From: Anniella stebbinsi
Lineage: Eukaryota; Chordata; Lepidosauria; Squamata; Anniellidae
Reading direction: 5' to 3'
Assembly (NCBI GenBank): GCA_029215795.1
Contig: JARDYH010000002.1
Span: forward strand, 58,195,001-58,259,000
Length of the DNA stretch: 64,000 nt
Shown: positions 10,741 to 21,607 of the stretch, piece by piece
Layout of the letters: each line of letters opens with the position of its first letter
Numbering within the stretch: position 1 is the stretch's first letter
Made by a program: the position numbers and the translations under genes
The notes under the pieces: generated by a model
Databases searched by the model: none
Told to the model about the DNA's origin: nothing
What the model saw: the letters and a program-made list of their open reading frames with translations, nothing else

Positions 10741-11596
10741 ATTTCAAAGTATCTTCACACTACTAGAAAGATACACAGGAACATCTTCCTGTCCTTTGCT
10801 CCTGATATGAACCCTTGGGCTAGTATCTTTAAGATATTGTGCAGCCTCAACCTATATTATTGGTGTATCACAATTTGTACTTCAAAAAGTTTTGTTTGGA
10901 TTTCCCCTGTTGTGTGTACTCTGCCACAAAATTAATAATCTATCCACAATACCGCTATGATTTTTGTGATGGGATGGAGCCTAGCAGCCCAGGGGCAGGG
11001 GGAGGGGGCATGCTAGCTACATTTTGAACCGTGTATAATATTAATACTAATCAGTGTTTATTAAAATTCAGACATGTTCACAACTGTTCTAACAGCTGAG
11101 TGCCTGTACGCTAAATTGATTTTAGCCCTTAGACACCCATTAACAGCTCTGCTTCCCATTTAGATAATAGAGCAAAGTTGTTTCGGGGTGTTTGCGAAAT
11201 GGCATCCATTTGATTTATAACTGACCTTGACTGAATAAGGGTGGGTGTATGGTAGCATTTGAATGAACGCAGCCTCATTTGATTACTGAGTGGTGGATAT
11301 GACTCCTGAGAGAGTACAGAGTTCTATAAACACCTTTCAATTTCTCCCTCAGTCCATCCATGGTTTGACTGGAAGGTTTAGATGAAGAAAAAGGAAACTT
11401 TTGGAGCCTTGTGGGCACATTTGGCAATTTGACAAACTGTCCTGGGCATCACCACAAAATGTCTGCCCTGGGAAGCAGGGTTAGTCGCAAAAGACAGGTA
11501 GCCTGCCCAAAAGACTGAGAAAAAGAAAGAAGTGGGTCTGAGCCCCAACACACTAAACAACCCCTTTGAACCCACACATTCCAGCGCCACCAGAAA
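10741..11596. other. Unassigned stretch
   Basis: No recognisable feature. Short ORFs look like chance. Confidence 0.35.
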
Positions 11597-12420
11597 CCTT
11601 TCACAGAACATCATCAGCTAAGGATAGTGTGTCTCCTCTGAATGAATGCTTGGAGGCGGTAATGGTCTGGATGAGGAAAAACAAACTGAAGCTGAATCCA
11701 GACAAGACGGAGGTGCTCGCTGTCAAAGGCCCCAACCTGGGTCTGGAGGTGTGTCAACCAGTTCTGGATGGGGTTACACCCCCCCTGAAAGACTGTGTTC
11801 GCAGCTTGGGGGTACTCCTGGATCCGTCGCTCCAGATGACAGCTCAGATTGATGCGACGGCCAGGAGTGCCTACTATCAGCTTCGGCTGATACGCCAGCT
11901 GCGCCCCTTCCTAGAGTTGGAAGACTTAAAGACGGTAGTGCACGCGCTGGTAACTTCGAGGCTCGGCTTCTGCAATGCGCTGTACATAGGGCTACCTTTG
12001 TGCCTAGTCCGGAAACTTCAACTTGTTCAAAATATGGCAGCCAGGTTGGTCACCGGTACATCTAGGGGTGACCACATTACACCAGTTTTAAAATCACTTC
12101 ATTGGCTGCCAGTCAGTTTCTGGGCAAAGTATAAAGTGTTGTTTATTACCTTTAAAGCCCTACATGGTTTGGGCCCAGGCTACCTGCGGGATCGCCTTCT
12201 CCCGTACAATCCGCCCCGCATACTTAGGTTCTCTGGGAAGAACTTACTCAAGCCAGCCAGAACTAGGCTGGCGAGTGTTACCCAGAGGACCTTTTCTTCC
12301 ATCGCTCCCAGACTATGGAATGGTCTGCTGGAAGAGATTAGACAAATTAGCGATCTTCATGAATTTAAGAGAGTCATGAAGACTGCTCTCTTCCGGCAGG
12401 CCTATCCGGATGAATTTTAA
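11566..12420 (+). CDS. L2-type LINE ORF2, C-terminal fragment (284 codons)
   Basis: Open from 11566 to TAA at 12418-12420. The first ~12 codons are flanking sequence; LINE coding begins at about 11597. Visible blocks: NPDKTEVLAV (about residue 43), SLGVLLDPSLQM, SRLGFCNALYIGLP, VQNMAARLVTGTSRGDHITP, LHWLPVSFWAKYKVL, FKALHGLGPGYLRDRLLP and LWNGLLEEIR. These are the thumb and C-terminal segments of CR1/L2-clade reverse transcriptase. The catalytic YADD box and everything upstream are missing, so the protein cannot act alone. The frame is unbroken, meaning a fairly young copy. It is not a host gene. Confidence 0.85.
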   Translation: MNPHIPAPPETFHRTSSAKDSVSPLNECLEAVMVWMRKNKLKLNPDKTEVLAVKGPNLGLEVCQPVLDGVTPPLKDCVRSLGVLLDPSLQMTAQIDATARSAYYQLRLIRQLRPFLELEDLKTVVHALVTSRLGFCNALYIGLPLCLVRKLQLVQNMAARLVTGTSRGDHITPVLKSLHWLPVSFWAKYKVLFITFKALHGLGPGYLRDRLLPYNPPRILRFSGKNLLKPARTRLASVTQRTFSSIAPRLWNGLLEEIRQISDLHEFKRVMKTALFRQAYPDEF

Positions 12421-12538
12421 GATGTTTTAATGATGCATTTTCTCTTGTTTTTACATTTTTTTAACTGTTTGTGATTTTTGTATTTTACATTGTGTTCCCC
12501 GCCTCGATCCGAAGGGAGAGGCGGGTTATAAATAAATA

Positions 12539-12570
<32 letters not shown>
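11597..12570 (+). mobile_element. 5'-truncated L2-type LINE with (TTA)n tail
   Basis: Sequence similarity to the 22-kb LINE begins near 11597 and covers the end of the RT ORF and the 3' UTR. The UTR ends GAGAGGCGGGTTATAAATAAAT and runs straight into (TTA)n at 12541-12570. The 3' UTR signature, CCCCGCCTCGATCC, is also present inverted at 21940 and 49045. The missing 5' part reflects the usual aborted reverse transcription. Confidence 0.9.
12541..12570. repeat. (TTA)n microsatellite at a LINE 3' end
   Basis: Ten TTA units grown directly from the L2 tail. Confidence 0.9.
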
Positions 12571-12573
<3 letters not shown>

Positions 12574-12640
12574 ACCTTTTCTCTCCCCATCTCCTCTTCC
12601 AGCTGTCTCACTCCCCTCTGTCTCTTTCTCTCTCTTACTC

Positions 12641-13018
12641 TAGGGGGCTGTCTTCACAGCGCCAAGTTGTTGCCACCGCGTGGCATTCGGTGACCCAATG
12701 CCAAGAAGGGAGTGCGGGGTTTCTGGCAATCATCTGGGTACCGGAGCTGCCCCCTCCCTCTTCCTGGTTTCCAGCGACCAATCGCTGGTCACCTTCCACC
12801 AGGACCGCCCCCCAGATCAGCCACGGAGCGAGGTCAGACAGCTGAAGAGCTGTACTGACCTCACTCCCACAGAAAAAGTTGGCATAAGCCCCCGACTTTT
12901 TTCTGCACAGTTTTACAGGAAAGCCCTGCTGTGGCTGCAAATCTGCGTTTGCGTCATAGAACTGACGCAGTACAGACTTAGCCACCACGAGGCTTTGGCT
13001 GTGTATAAACAACCCCTA
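12641..13018. mobile_element. MITE, GGGGGCTGTCTTCACAGC family, copy A
   Basis: Left end TAGGGGGCTGTCTTCACAGC, right end GCTGTGTATAAACAACCCCTA, inverted. The middle has AAAAAGTTGGCATAAGCCCC mirrored by CCGACTTTTTTCTG. Related copies: 24823-25078 (right half) and 53316-54028 (interrupted). TAGGGG ends suggest hAT, but no 8-bp duplication is visible. Confidence 0.7.
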
Positions 13019-13500
13019 GATCACCACCCATAGACACACACATTTTCTCTCTCTCATATGCAAGACGCATGCACGCACGCATGCACACGCACACACGAAC
13101 ACCATATACCTATTATGCACACATACCTATCCCTCCCTTATCCTCCTCACTGCAAGCATATGAGAAACTATACTCACTGTTTTTTCTCCTCCCCCACCTC
13201 CTTTTTCTTGGCGGCTAGGCACACTGCATAAGACCTGCAGCAGCCCACTGTCTTCATTACCTACGAATGTGCTCCCAGGTCTGGCCCAGAGGCATTCATG
13301 GGAAATGAAAATGGCAGCAGGTGCAGGCCCCAATTTGCTTTGAAGTGATCCCAGCTGTCAATGAGAAAATGTGATAATTTTATTTTCCAAAAAATTAAAA
13401 GTGGGAGGGGTAGTGCACCTTGGCAGGCACCAACAAAGGTGTTTAGCGGCGCACTGGTGCTCACAGGCATCGCGCTGACAACCCTAGGTTTTAATACTAA
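13019..13500. other. Unassigned stretch with a GCAC/GCAT-rich simple repeat
   Basis: 13060-13100 is a degenerate (GCAC)/(CA) simple repeat. Otherwise no feature. Confidence 0.4.
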
Positions 13501-13590
13501 GGGCCGGTGTGGTGTAATAGTTAGAGAGTCGAACTGGCACTAGGGAGACTCAGGTTCAAATCCCCACTCAACTCTGAAGCTCACAATGTA
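13501..13590 (+). mobile_element. MIR/CORE-like SINE, tRNA-like head only
   Basis: GGTGTGGTGTAATAGTTAG is the box A region and GGTTCAAATCC is box B. It stops after GAAGCTCAC, where the family's CORE segment would begin. It is truncated and not a functional tRNA: the acceptor stem does not pair. Confidence 0.75.
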
Positions 13591-14618
13591 CCAGTAATAA
13601 CTTTCATTGTTTAGCATAAGCCATAACAAAACAGAAGGAACATTCACAGTGTTGCAACAAATTTAGCTCTCCATTTCCTGGCCACCAGTGCAAATAAAGA
13701 AACAAGCATGGGAACATGAGGATTTTAATTGCCACTTTACCCACTTGACCAAGGCTTCTGCTTCTGGATTCTTTGTGGAATTAAGTTCAATTCCTTTCCC
13801 CCTTTGGGGGAAGGAAGTGGAGTGCATGGGTGCGACTTTGTCTTTCTCTATGTTCCATTCCACACACTAGGTGGCAGAATTGTGCAACTACACTAGGGGT
13901 TCATGCTGCCATTCATGGATATACCATACTTTCCTTGTTAGGAAATGGTTGCAAACAATGAGAGAAGCCCTGGAGGATAACAATGTTGTGTAAAGCACCC
14001 ACAAATTACCAGTGAGTGATAAATCACAAGCAAACAATAAATGCCTTGTGCAGAAAGCTTCATAATTTTTGGAACTTGGTGATATCAAAGTTTTCAGAGG
14101 TCTGGTCCCTCATGGCTCAAAATAGGGTCTTCGTATGAAAGCACCCACTCTCTGGATATCCCAAAAACTTCTAATTAGACAAGTGCCAACATTTCTGTGT
14201 TCTTGGCAGCTGCTGAAAACATACCTTCTCCTTCCACAGGAAGATAATCCTGTCCTCTTGTTTTTGTACATCCCTTAGAAATTTCTTTAATGTAAGTAAT
14301 TCATGAATATTAAATAAATACTTTTTGATCAGCAGAAAACATATGAATTCACTAGATGTTACAAACTTCTTCCTGAGCCCACACTCACAGATATTTTTCA
14401 TGTGGAACCTTACGAAGAGGGCATTGGGCATAAGGTGATTTGGGTTAATCGGCATCTTTCAGCCTAAGCTACCTCATAGAGTTGTCATGAACATTAAAGA
14501 GAGTGACAGACAATCAAAAACATAACAGGCTAGGTTCTTAGGAGAGAGGAATGATCAACATTTGATTTTGTAATTTGTGTTAATTCTAAAAAACTCACAT
14601 AGATTCGGCTTTAGTTAG
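13591..14618. other. Unassigned stretch
   Basis: No recognisable repeat or gene. Confidence 0.35.
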
Positions 14619-14626
14619 CTGCATAC
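14619..14626. repeat. Left 8-bp target-site duplication CTGCATAC
   Basis: Identical octamer at 15962-15969, directly outside the element termini. Confidence 0.9.
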
Positions 14627-14771
14627 TAGGGGTGTGCACGGACCCCCCGGATCGGATCGGGACCCGGCTCGGGACCTCCAATTTTGTCCCGGACCGGTTC
14701 GGACAAAATCGGAGGCCCCCCGGACCGGATCGAGTCCGATCCCGACCCAAAAATCGTACATTTTTGGATCG

Positions 14772-14835
14772 GCCGCCATTTTTTTCCCCATAGACTTGCA
14801 TTGCAATGCAAGTCTATGAGGAAAAAATGGCGGCG
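14772..14835. repeat. Long near-perfect palindrome with ATGGCGGC at both ends
   Basis: About 32-nt arms meet at TGCATTG|CAATGCA without a loop. The outer parts read GCCGCCATTTTTTT and AAAAAATGGCGGC. AAAATGGCGGC resembles a YY1 site, but binding is an inference. Confidence 0.85.
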
Positions 14836-15059
14836 GGTGGGTAAGGGGGGGCCTAACTCCCTCCCCCCCCGGGGCCGTCCGCTGTGGACGGCCCCGGCAG
14901 GTAAGCCCCCTCCCCCGCGCTCCCTACCCCCCCTGGGGCCGCCCGCTTCCATCCGCTGGCGCCCGCGGGCGCCAGCGGATAGAAGCGGACGGCTCCGGGG
15001 GGGGGTAAGCCCCCTTCCCCGCCACTGCTTATCTTCTCGGCCCGTCCGCTCCCATCCGG

Positions 15060-15700
15060 CGCCAGCGGCTACTACCAGCGGGCTCCGCGGCCTACTCTCA
15101 AGTAGCGCGCCGGGTGATGACATCACCCGGCGCGCCACCCTGGAGCAGGCCGCGGAGCCTGCTGGTAGTAGTAGGCGCCGGCGCCGGCCGGGAGCCGCCG
15201 GGCCGGGCACGTAAGGGCCCCCCTCCCCCCTCCGCGCGCCCCCTCCTCCCCTCCACGCACCCCCTCCTTACCTTCCCTGCCCGGCGGCTCCCGGTTGGCG
15301 CCGGCGCCTACTACTTCCAGCAGGCTCCGCGGCCTGCTCTAGAGTAGCGCGCCGGGTGATGACATCACCCGGCGCGCCACCCTAGAGCAGGCCGCGGAGC
15401 CTGCTGGGAGTAGTAGGCGCCGGCGCTGGACGGGAGCCGCCGGGCCGGGCAGGTAAGGGCCCCCCTCCCCCCTCCCCCCTCCGCGCGCCCCCTCCTCCCC
15501 TCCACGCACCCCCTCCTTACCTTCCCGGCCCGGCGGCTCCCGGCTGGCGCCGGCGCCTACTACTACCAGCAGGCTCCGCGGCCTGCTCTAGAGTAGCGCG
15601 CCGGGTGATGACATCACCCGGCGCGCCACCCTAGAGCAGGCCGCGGAGCCTGCTAGTAGTAGTAGGCGCCGGCGCCGGACGGGAGCCACCGGGCCGAGAA
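15060..15700. repeat. Three ~245-bp GC-rich tandem units with 31-bp palindromes
   Basis: The palindrome GCGCGCCGGGTGATG-A-CATCACCCGGCGCGC sits at 15105, 15347 and 15596, spacings 242 and 249 bp. Each is flanked by CAGGCTCCGCGGCC and GGCCGCGGAGCCTGCT, inverted, and by GTAGTAGGCGCCGGCGC. Confidence 0.88.
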
Positions 15701-15961
15701 GGTAAGCGCCCCCCTCCTCCCCCCCCCCGCTGTCCACTTTCATCGGCGGGCGCCCGCTGGCGCCCGCCAATGGAAGCGGCGGTGGGCGCCAGTGGGCGCC
15801 CGCCGATCCGCCGATCCGCCGAACCGGTTCGGAGCTTTTTCGGACCGGTTCGGATTGGATCGGCCGATCCAGCTGCGGGATCGGAAATCGGATAATTTAT
15901 CCGATTTCCCACTGGACCGGACTCGGATCGTGGATCGGGTCCGATCCAGTGCACATCCCTA

Positions 15962-15969
15962 CTGCATAC
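15962..15969. repeat. Right 8-bp target-site duplication CTGCATAC
   Basis: Pairs with 14619-14626. Confidence 0.9.
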
Positions 15970-16059
15970 CAAGATTTAGGGTGTCCCATATTGCAAGGGT
16001 TGTGTATCATTAAACATTTAGGCATTTAGCAATATCTGATGATCCTGGGTTTGTTTTGT

Positions 16060-16256
16060 TTTTAGGCTTATAGCTTTTTAAAGTTATTATAGCGGTTTTA
16101 AATGTGTGTGTGTATATTGTATGTTTTTGCTGTTTTAATTTTTGTTTATTGTTTATAATTGTTTTAATCTTATGTGAACTGCCCAGAGAGCTTTGGCTAT
16201 GGGGCGGTATACAAATGTAATGTAATGTAATGTAATAAAATAAATAAATAATTATT
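16060..16256 (+). mobile_element. LINE 3' UTR (CR1/L2-like) with AATAAATAAATAA tail
   Basis: GTGAACTGCCCAGAGAGCTT followed by GGCTATGGGGCGGTATACAA and a TAATG/AATAAATA tail. This 3' end is widespread in lizards. Similar ends: 28375-28697 (same strand) and 63780-63868 (inverted). No coding part remains. Confidence 0.8.
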
Positions 16257-17352
16257 TAAAAAATTCAAGGAAAATATATTATACGTATATTATACAGTTT
16301 TCCCCCCAACAATAATGCCTTTCAGGGTTGGGTGTTTTTTATTTTAAACACATACCTTGTTAATTATTTAGTTTGCAGCTTCATTTATTATTCCAAGCCT
16401 TTCTCCCAGGACATCTTCATCACATCATAGCTTGAACAGAATTGTTTCTCTTGAAGTGCATATTTAGGACATTCTCTGAACACAGACATTGCAGGGGCAA
16501 AAATAGTAGAACAGCTTATGGAGAAAAATGCCAAATGCTGTCTGCTTACATCTTTGTAAATATTTAAAGTACTCAAAGATACTCGCTGCTGGTTGCACAG
16601 TGACTCTAAAGTTTTAGCCAACGCTTTCTTTAACAGAGAACTATTCAGGCCAAGGTGTCCAGCCAACCTGGCTTCCCATGGGATAAATGCATCCTGACTT
16701 GGCTCTAACTACGTTGTGGAGCTCAGGAAATATCTTGTCACATCTTTTAACAGCCAATTTGAAACCATCAGGCTCCACCACACCTACTTTTCCCCCCCAG
16801 TTTGCATCTGCGGTTTCCCCCTCCGTTTCCTTAGCGAATCGAGAGCTGGGAACTTTCACGTCTGTGCATTGTTGTGCTATTTCAGCTCATGTATCTTTTC
16901 ACCTGTATCACTACTATGGCCGTGAAATCTTCTGCCCCGCCCCCTATGTTCTCCTTCCCCCTGCAGTTAATTTTTTATATATTATTTTATTTTATTTTTG
17001 CACAAATACAATAGTACGGCATCCTGAAACTGTGCAATTATGGTAAAACAACACGCTATACTTTCCCCTAAGATCATAGTAAACAATATCAGTGAAAATT
17101 AGTTTTTGGAGAAGTTTGTTGTCAATGTTGGCAAGGGGAAGCCGACATTGTTCTGGTCAGGAAACCTAGACATGCCTACTCAGGAGTAAGAACCATAGAG
17201 TACCAGGCATGGGCAGCGGCGGCCTCGCTTGCCTTATCTGTGGGGTGTTCGAGCACCCTCCCTCTCCCTTTATGGTTGAGCGAAGAACTGCTCCACCCTC
17301 CTCTGTTGTCAGTGAGACCACCCTTTGACACAGTTGCCCCAAACAAAAAACG
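16257..17352. other. Unassigned stretch upstream of the provirus
   Basis: No recognised gene or repeat. The CTACTCAGGAGTAAGAACC near 17177 resembles the short CTTACTCC motif, inverted. Confidence 0.35.
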
Positions 17353-17446
17353 GGCTTGTGGTAAGGGGTTCCAAGGACCCCGAAGATCTGTGTCTGGCCG
17401 CTGACCAATCACGTAAAGACACGCCAAGTGGTGAACTCAAAAAGCT

Positions 17447-17452
17447 TTTATT
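17447..17452 (-). promoter_or_regulatory. LTR polyadenylation signal (3' LTR)
   Basis: AATAAA on the minus strand; in the 3' LTR this would end the proviral transcript. Confidence 0.75.
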
Positions 17453-17522
17453 TGCTGCATTGCAATGCGACTGCTCTCCACTGAAAGGCACGGGGAACAG
17501 CCCCGACTACAAGTAGGGTGCG

Positions 17523-17532
17523 TATATTTATA
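17523..17532 (-). promoter_or_regulatory. LTR TATA box (3' LTR)
   Basis: TATAAATATA, conserved with the 5' LTR. Confidence 0.7.
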
Positions 17533-17999
17533 CCCAAGGGTCATCAGCCAGCAAGCGCGCGCATCAAGCAGTACTTTTCTATTTTCAGCTCATAGACTTA
17601 TATTGAAAGCACATGTCAGCCACTGCCCTTTAGAGAGGTGTAAGAGAAGTAGGGAGGGGGGAGGGGGGACTTTCCAAGCAGTGATGTCAAGAAGAACATC
17701 CAGCAAGCAGTTGCTGCCGTGTACCACCCACTCTATTTTCCCCTCTTGTTTTCTAGGTGCCTATCATTCTTTTTGAAGCTTGACCCATATGTTTTGAAGC
17801 CAAACCACTCAAATAACAGGAAACTTGTGTGGCTCCTGCAGGTTTCTCAGCTTTAGACTTCATACTTGTCTATGGTTATCAACCAAGCGTAGGCGTCTTG
17901 CACAGAGTGCAAGCATCGACAGCTTAAGCATGCACATTTGCCAGAGGTCAGGGTCAGCACATTTGCTAGAGGTCCAGGTCAGGGTTTTTCCTTACTTCG

Positions 18000-18013
18000 G
18001 TCCCCCTTTTGTT
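18000..18013 (-). other. Polypurine tract
   Basis: ACAAAAGGGGGA on the minus strand directly upstream of the 3' LTR, the plus-strand priming site. A similar tract is at about 18634-18642. Confidence 0.8.
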
Positions 18014-18042
18014 CCTCGTCAGATTCCTGACTTGGAACATCC

Positions 18043-18128
18043 CACCTGTGCAGTTTTTGATATACATTTACATCTCACCTGCGCAGTTCTTGATATACAT
18101 CTTTATCCCATCTGCGCAGTTCTCAAAC
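18043..18128 (-). repeat. 33-bp tandem repeats at the env end
   Basis: Units start at 18043, 18076 and 18109 (partial), each with CACCTGYGCAGTT and GATATACAT. The period is a multiple of three, so it repeats 11 codons in frame. Confidence 0.85.
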
Positions 18129-18781
18129 AAGTCTTTTCTTCTACGGTAGCACCATAAATCAGCTCGAGGTATAGTCAGGCTGGTGTTTTGAAATTCTTTT
18201 GGTTCTTGACAGGCAGATAAATTCCTCATGAAGGTGGAATCCTGTTCTTCAGACGTGCGATATACACACCCTGTGTGGTTCCAATTTTCTATGGATGCCA
18301 CAGGGGATAGAACCCGGTCTGAGATTTTGAGAGGTGGATACAAGTTGTTCAGTTTCTGACATTGAGGGTTACCCCAAGCAGTAAGATGCTGAAACAGTTG
18401 TATTACACAACTTAAGTGGGTTTCATGAACCCATCCTATGGGGAACGGGAGGACTTTTGCTGTTGAGTGGCCTCCTGCACAGACAAAACAATCCTTTTTG
18501 TCTAAGGACTTGGCGGTATATTTCATTCATTCTAACCATACATTGTCTGTGTCTTTTGTTAAGGCTATTCTCAGTCGTTTCTTCTAATTGTTGGGCTTTG
18601 CAGTTAGGGGTGGTTTTGTCCCAGTCTCTATCGTCCCCCTTTTGTTAGGCATGGAAGTATAGTATTCTGCTTCTACATGGATTCTGAACGCAGCGTTCTC
18701 TCTCGAGTTTTCACAGCATGGTTTGACTGTAGTTGCTAACCAATAGCAAACAGCCAGAAATATTACTGAGGAAGGTGCCAT
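18068..18781 (-). pseudogene. env: env remnant, surface-subunit region
   Basis: A frame opening at 18781 starts with a signal-peptide-like hydrophobic run (SVIFLAVCYWLATTV at about residue 5). It is followed, after a stop, by a frame from 18526 containing KDCFVCAGG, resembling the C.VC motif of class I surface proteins. Further cysteines and a DLWCYRRRKDLF segment follow. It ends in 33-bp repeats just before the polypurine tract; no transmembrane subunit, furin site or fusion segment was found. It is truncated and frame-broken. The env assignment rests on position plus these motifs. Confidence 0.6.
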
Positions 18782-18797
18782 GGGACCAATACTAATC

Positions 18798-21607
18798 TTG
18801 GAAATCCCGGCAAATTAATATGAGCGGGGAGCTGGCGTGGGATACTCTGTACTGTAGTTATACTGCAGTAAGCTGTCTGGTGGTATTTTACTCACACTTG
18901 TACTTGTATACTAGTACTTCGATGTTGTGTGTAGATTACTTGGATCTTTGGTTTGTGTCTTCCGCCTATATAGGTTACCACTACTTTCCCACTTCTGGGT
19001 AAGTGTTTACCCACTGGAGACCCCCTGCCCTAGGGCGCAGGTTTTGCATGCGAATGAGACTATGGGCATTCAAATAGGGGTTGTCTCATGCTGGACTGAC
19101 TACAGCTCCTCCTCTTAACTCTTGGTATTCAATACAGAACCGTACAGGGGTGAATTCTTGGATGTGTGTGTATGTTGTCTTACTAGCGAATGGGCCTTCT
19201 GTTGTTTCTGTAACTGTGGTGTAATTTGTACTTACAGATTCTTTAGGCCCTCCTCCCATCTAGTCCCTTATTTAGATCGCTTTAATGTCAATTTTAGTCT
19301 TTCTTGTGGGATGACTGTTTAATTCATCTGGTCTTGCGTTGCAGGGCTTTGGCTGCCCTGGCGTTCTTCCGTAGTAGAGCCTTGGCTGCTCTGGTGATGA
19401 ACTTGTCTGGCTTCTGCTTCTGGGTGTTCCTTCGTAGCAGAGCCTTGGCTGCTCTGATGATGAGTCTGTTCATTTTCTGCTTCTGCTTCTGGGTCTTGGT
19501 CCGAAGAAGGCTTCACTCTACTGCAATGAGTATAGTGGACTCACGAATCTCGGCCTTGGACTTTCAAAGGGGAGAGTAGATGGCATCTCTCTGGGGAAAG
19601 TAGAAGGCATTTCCTGAGTTCTGTCCCACGATGAGTCATCTCTTTCTCCTGTGCAGACCCCAGCTTCCGGTGTGGGGACTGGCAGAGGATTGTTGTCCGT
19701 CTCTCTCCCTGGGCTTCCGGTGCCAGGGGAGGAGGGATATCTTCTTTATTTCATCTGTCTAATTTTAGGCTTTTTCTTTTTTGGGTGTGGTTCTCCACCA
19801 GGTGGTCACGTCTGTAGATAACAAAAGGTTAGCAACAAAATCTGCTGGTGCAAAGAATAAAGTTGACAGTGGCCTTAGAACAGATCTCTGGTCAATGGTC
19901 TTCTCTGCTGAGGTCAGGAATCCTCTCTTTTTTCATAGGGACCCTGTAAAGAAACAAACTCCAAAAGAGTATTTACATTAAGTCTTTTGTCCACTGCTAT
20001 TTCACCCTTTTACCTACATGTCTGGTGGCTGGAAAAAGTAAGCTGGAACATCTAAAAGGTAGAGTTTAAGAATCAATAGCAGCATGAGCTCACAATTTCT
20101 ACAATTAGTGTTATTTAACTTGTTTGATACCAACATGAACTTTATGGCTTTTCTCAGTGAGGGCTGAGACAGGTGAGGGACTCTTCTTTACAGGTTTCTT
20201 AATCTGTGGAGATATACTAAAGAAGGCATTTTACAAATTAATAACAGAACAACAAAACAAAGACACATAGGAAACCTAGCCCTCTATTGGGACTGAACTT
20301 CCCAGGCTTTTTTTTACAGTGAGCAGGGGAGTTTTTACATAGGCTATGGATGCCCTCCACTGCTTCCCGCAAAAATGGACACAAAAATGGACCTGTGGAA
20401 GAGGACCTCTTGGCTAGTCCTTGAGACAAAAACCAAGCTTGTGTTGGCCAGGAGACTCACTTGGAAGTCATGTCCGGTCATTAAGTCCTGTGGTACCACA
20501 GAGATCTCTCCTGCAGAAAGGGAACCCATGTACCCCAAGAGACACAGCTCTCAAGGCAAGAAAATTCTATACTGGACTGAGGATTCAATTTGCATAGAAA
20601 GTCTCTTCCCAGGTGAGAATATTTACTTGGACAGAGGAACAGAAAAACAATCTCTAGAAAGTATTTCAAATCTCAGAAAGCAACTATTTCTGTTTGTTAC
20701 ACAGAACTTCTCATGCTTGTGGTAACCACAACACACACCAACTCTTCGTGTCAGCTAGGAACCAATCAAATTTTTCTCTTAGCTTTGCTTTACTTCTTTC
20801 TTATGCTTCTGTCTGCAGAATACCTTTCATCTTGCTTGCTCGGTTCTTTTGTTCAGAGACTTTCACACACAATACAATGCAAATAACGTAAGTATACAAC
20901 ATGTTTTCTCTTTTTCACCTTATTAACCTTTCATATTTTTCATATTTTAACAAAATTCAAATAACAGAAACTCAGAGATTTCTGCTCTTGAAACTCAAAC
21001 ATAAAAAAATCTGGCTATCTTAAAAGATACACACATATACGTACAACACAAGATTCTTTGATCACTCTACACTAAGGAGTTAATCACATAAAAAAGGCTA
21101 ATTACTCATGACTTTCTCCACGTCCGGAGAATGATAGTACTATTTTATTAAGTATGCTTTTTGTTAATTTTCTGACATATTAAATACTTTTCACAGATCT
21201 GTTTTGCTACAGTGTATATTTTTATACATCTATATATTTTAAGCACTGCATCGCATAGCGCTTGAGTTCTTCAGTGGCTCTCTTGATGCAATGTAGTCAT
21301 AATTTCTCACATTATCTGCTTGTTTACTATTTGCCTTCTATCTAGTAGAATCTATTTCTTTTGTTCAATGTATATTGCTCTAATTTGTCTTAATTAATTT
21401 TTCTCTTGTTCTCTGAATTTTTGGAATGGATTCAGCCAGAAGAAGTGATAGAACTAATATTTTTATGGGGACTTCTTTTTCTTCTTACTTCAGGGGTGTT
21501 GTTCTTTTGGTGTCCTGGGACATGAACAAATGCTATTTCTAAGGGCCACATCAAGTGTTGGAATATTTCATTTATCTTTTTTCTTACAAACACTTTCTGT
21601 GCTTCTC
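18798..21607 (-). other. Unassigned proviral interior
   Basis: Lies between the gag and env remnants, where pol would be. Frames are short on both strands and I recognised no protease, RT, RNase H or integrase motif. Most of pol seems to have been deleted or has decayed. 19344-19510 is repetitive. Confidence 0.5.
19344..19510 (-). repeat. Imperfect 33/63-bp tandem repeats in the proviral interior
   Basis: GGCTTTGGCTGCCCTGG at 19346 recurs as GAGCCTTGGCTGCTCTGG at 19377 and 19440. The minus-strand frame 19319-19516 translates as a Q/S/E/H-rich repeat, HHQSSQGS twice. The protein identity is unknown. Confidence 0.65.

Larger units (their letters stand above)
14627..15961. mobile_element. GC-rich hAT-like non-autonomous element with 8-bp TSD
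   Basis: 1335 bp from TAGGGGTGTGCACGG to TGCACATCCCTA, flanked on both sides by CTGCATAC (14619-14626, 15962-15969). Perfect 8-bp duplications and TAGGG/CCCTA ends fit the hAT superfamily. Just inside the ends are GGATCGGATCGG and CGGACCGG word repeats. The interior holds a 64-bp perfect palindrome (14772-14835) and three units of about 245 bp with a 31-bp palindrome each. No transposase ORF; the long ORFs here are a by-product of GC richness. Its termini match the element at 46944, its interior does not. Confidence 0.88.
17357..17998 (-). repeat. 3' LTR of the provirus
   Basis: Same sequence as 24166-24809 with scattered, mostly transition, differences. The first base of its TG start is mutated (CGAAGTAAGG). 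It is preceded on the minus strand by the polypurine tract. Confidence 0.92.

Noticed and set aside
11566..12420. Host gene
   Set aside because: Its blocks match the RT-bearing LINE at 22 kb and it ends in a LINE 3' UTR and tail.
13501..13590. tRNA gene
   Set aside because: Box A and B words are present but the acceptor stem does not pair and the sequence matches a SINE head repeated elsewhere.
14626..15214. Long ORFs on both strands (194 and 176 codons)
   Set aside because: They come from GC-rich repeats with few stop codons; the products are R/P/G-rich and overlap on opposite strands.
14627..15961. CpG island or gene promoter
   Set aside because: The GC-rich block is bounded exactly by transposon ends with an 8-bp target duplication and has internal tandem repeats; no exon or splice signal lies beside it.
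21130..21600. Pol remnant in the provirus
   Set aside because: I looked for RT, RNase H and integrase motifs on the minus strand and saw none that I could defend.
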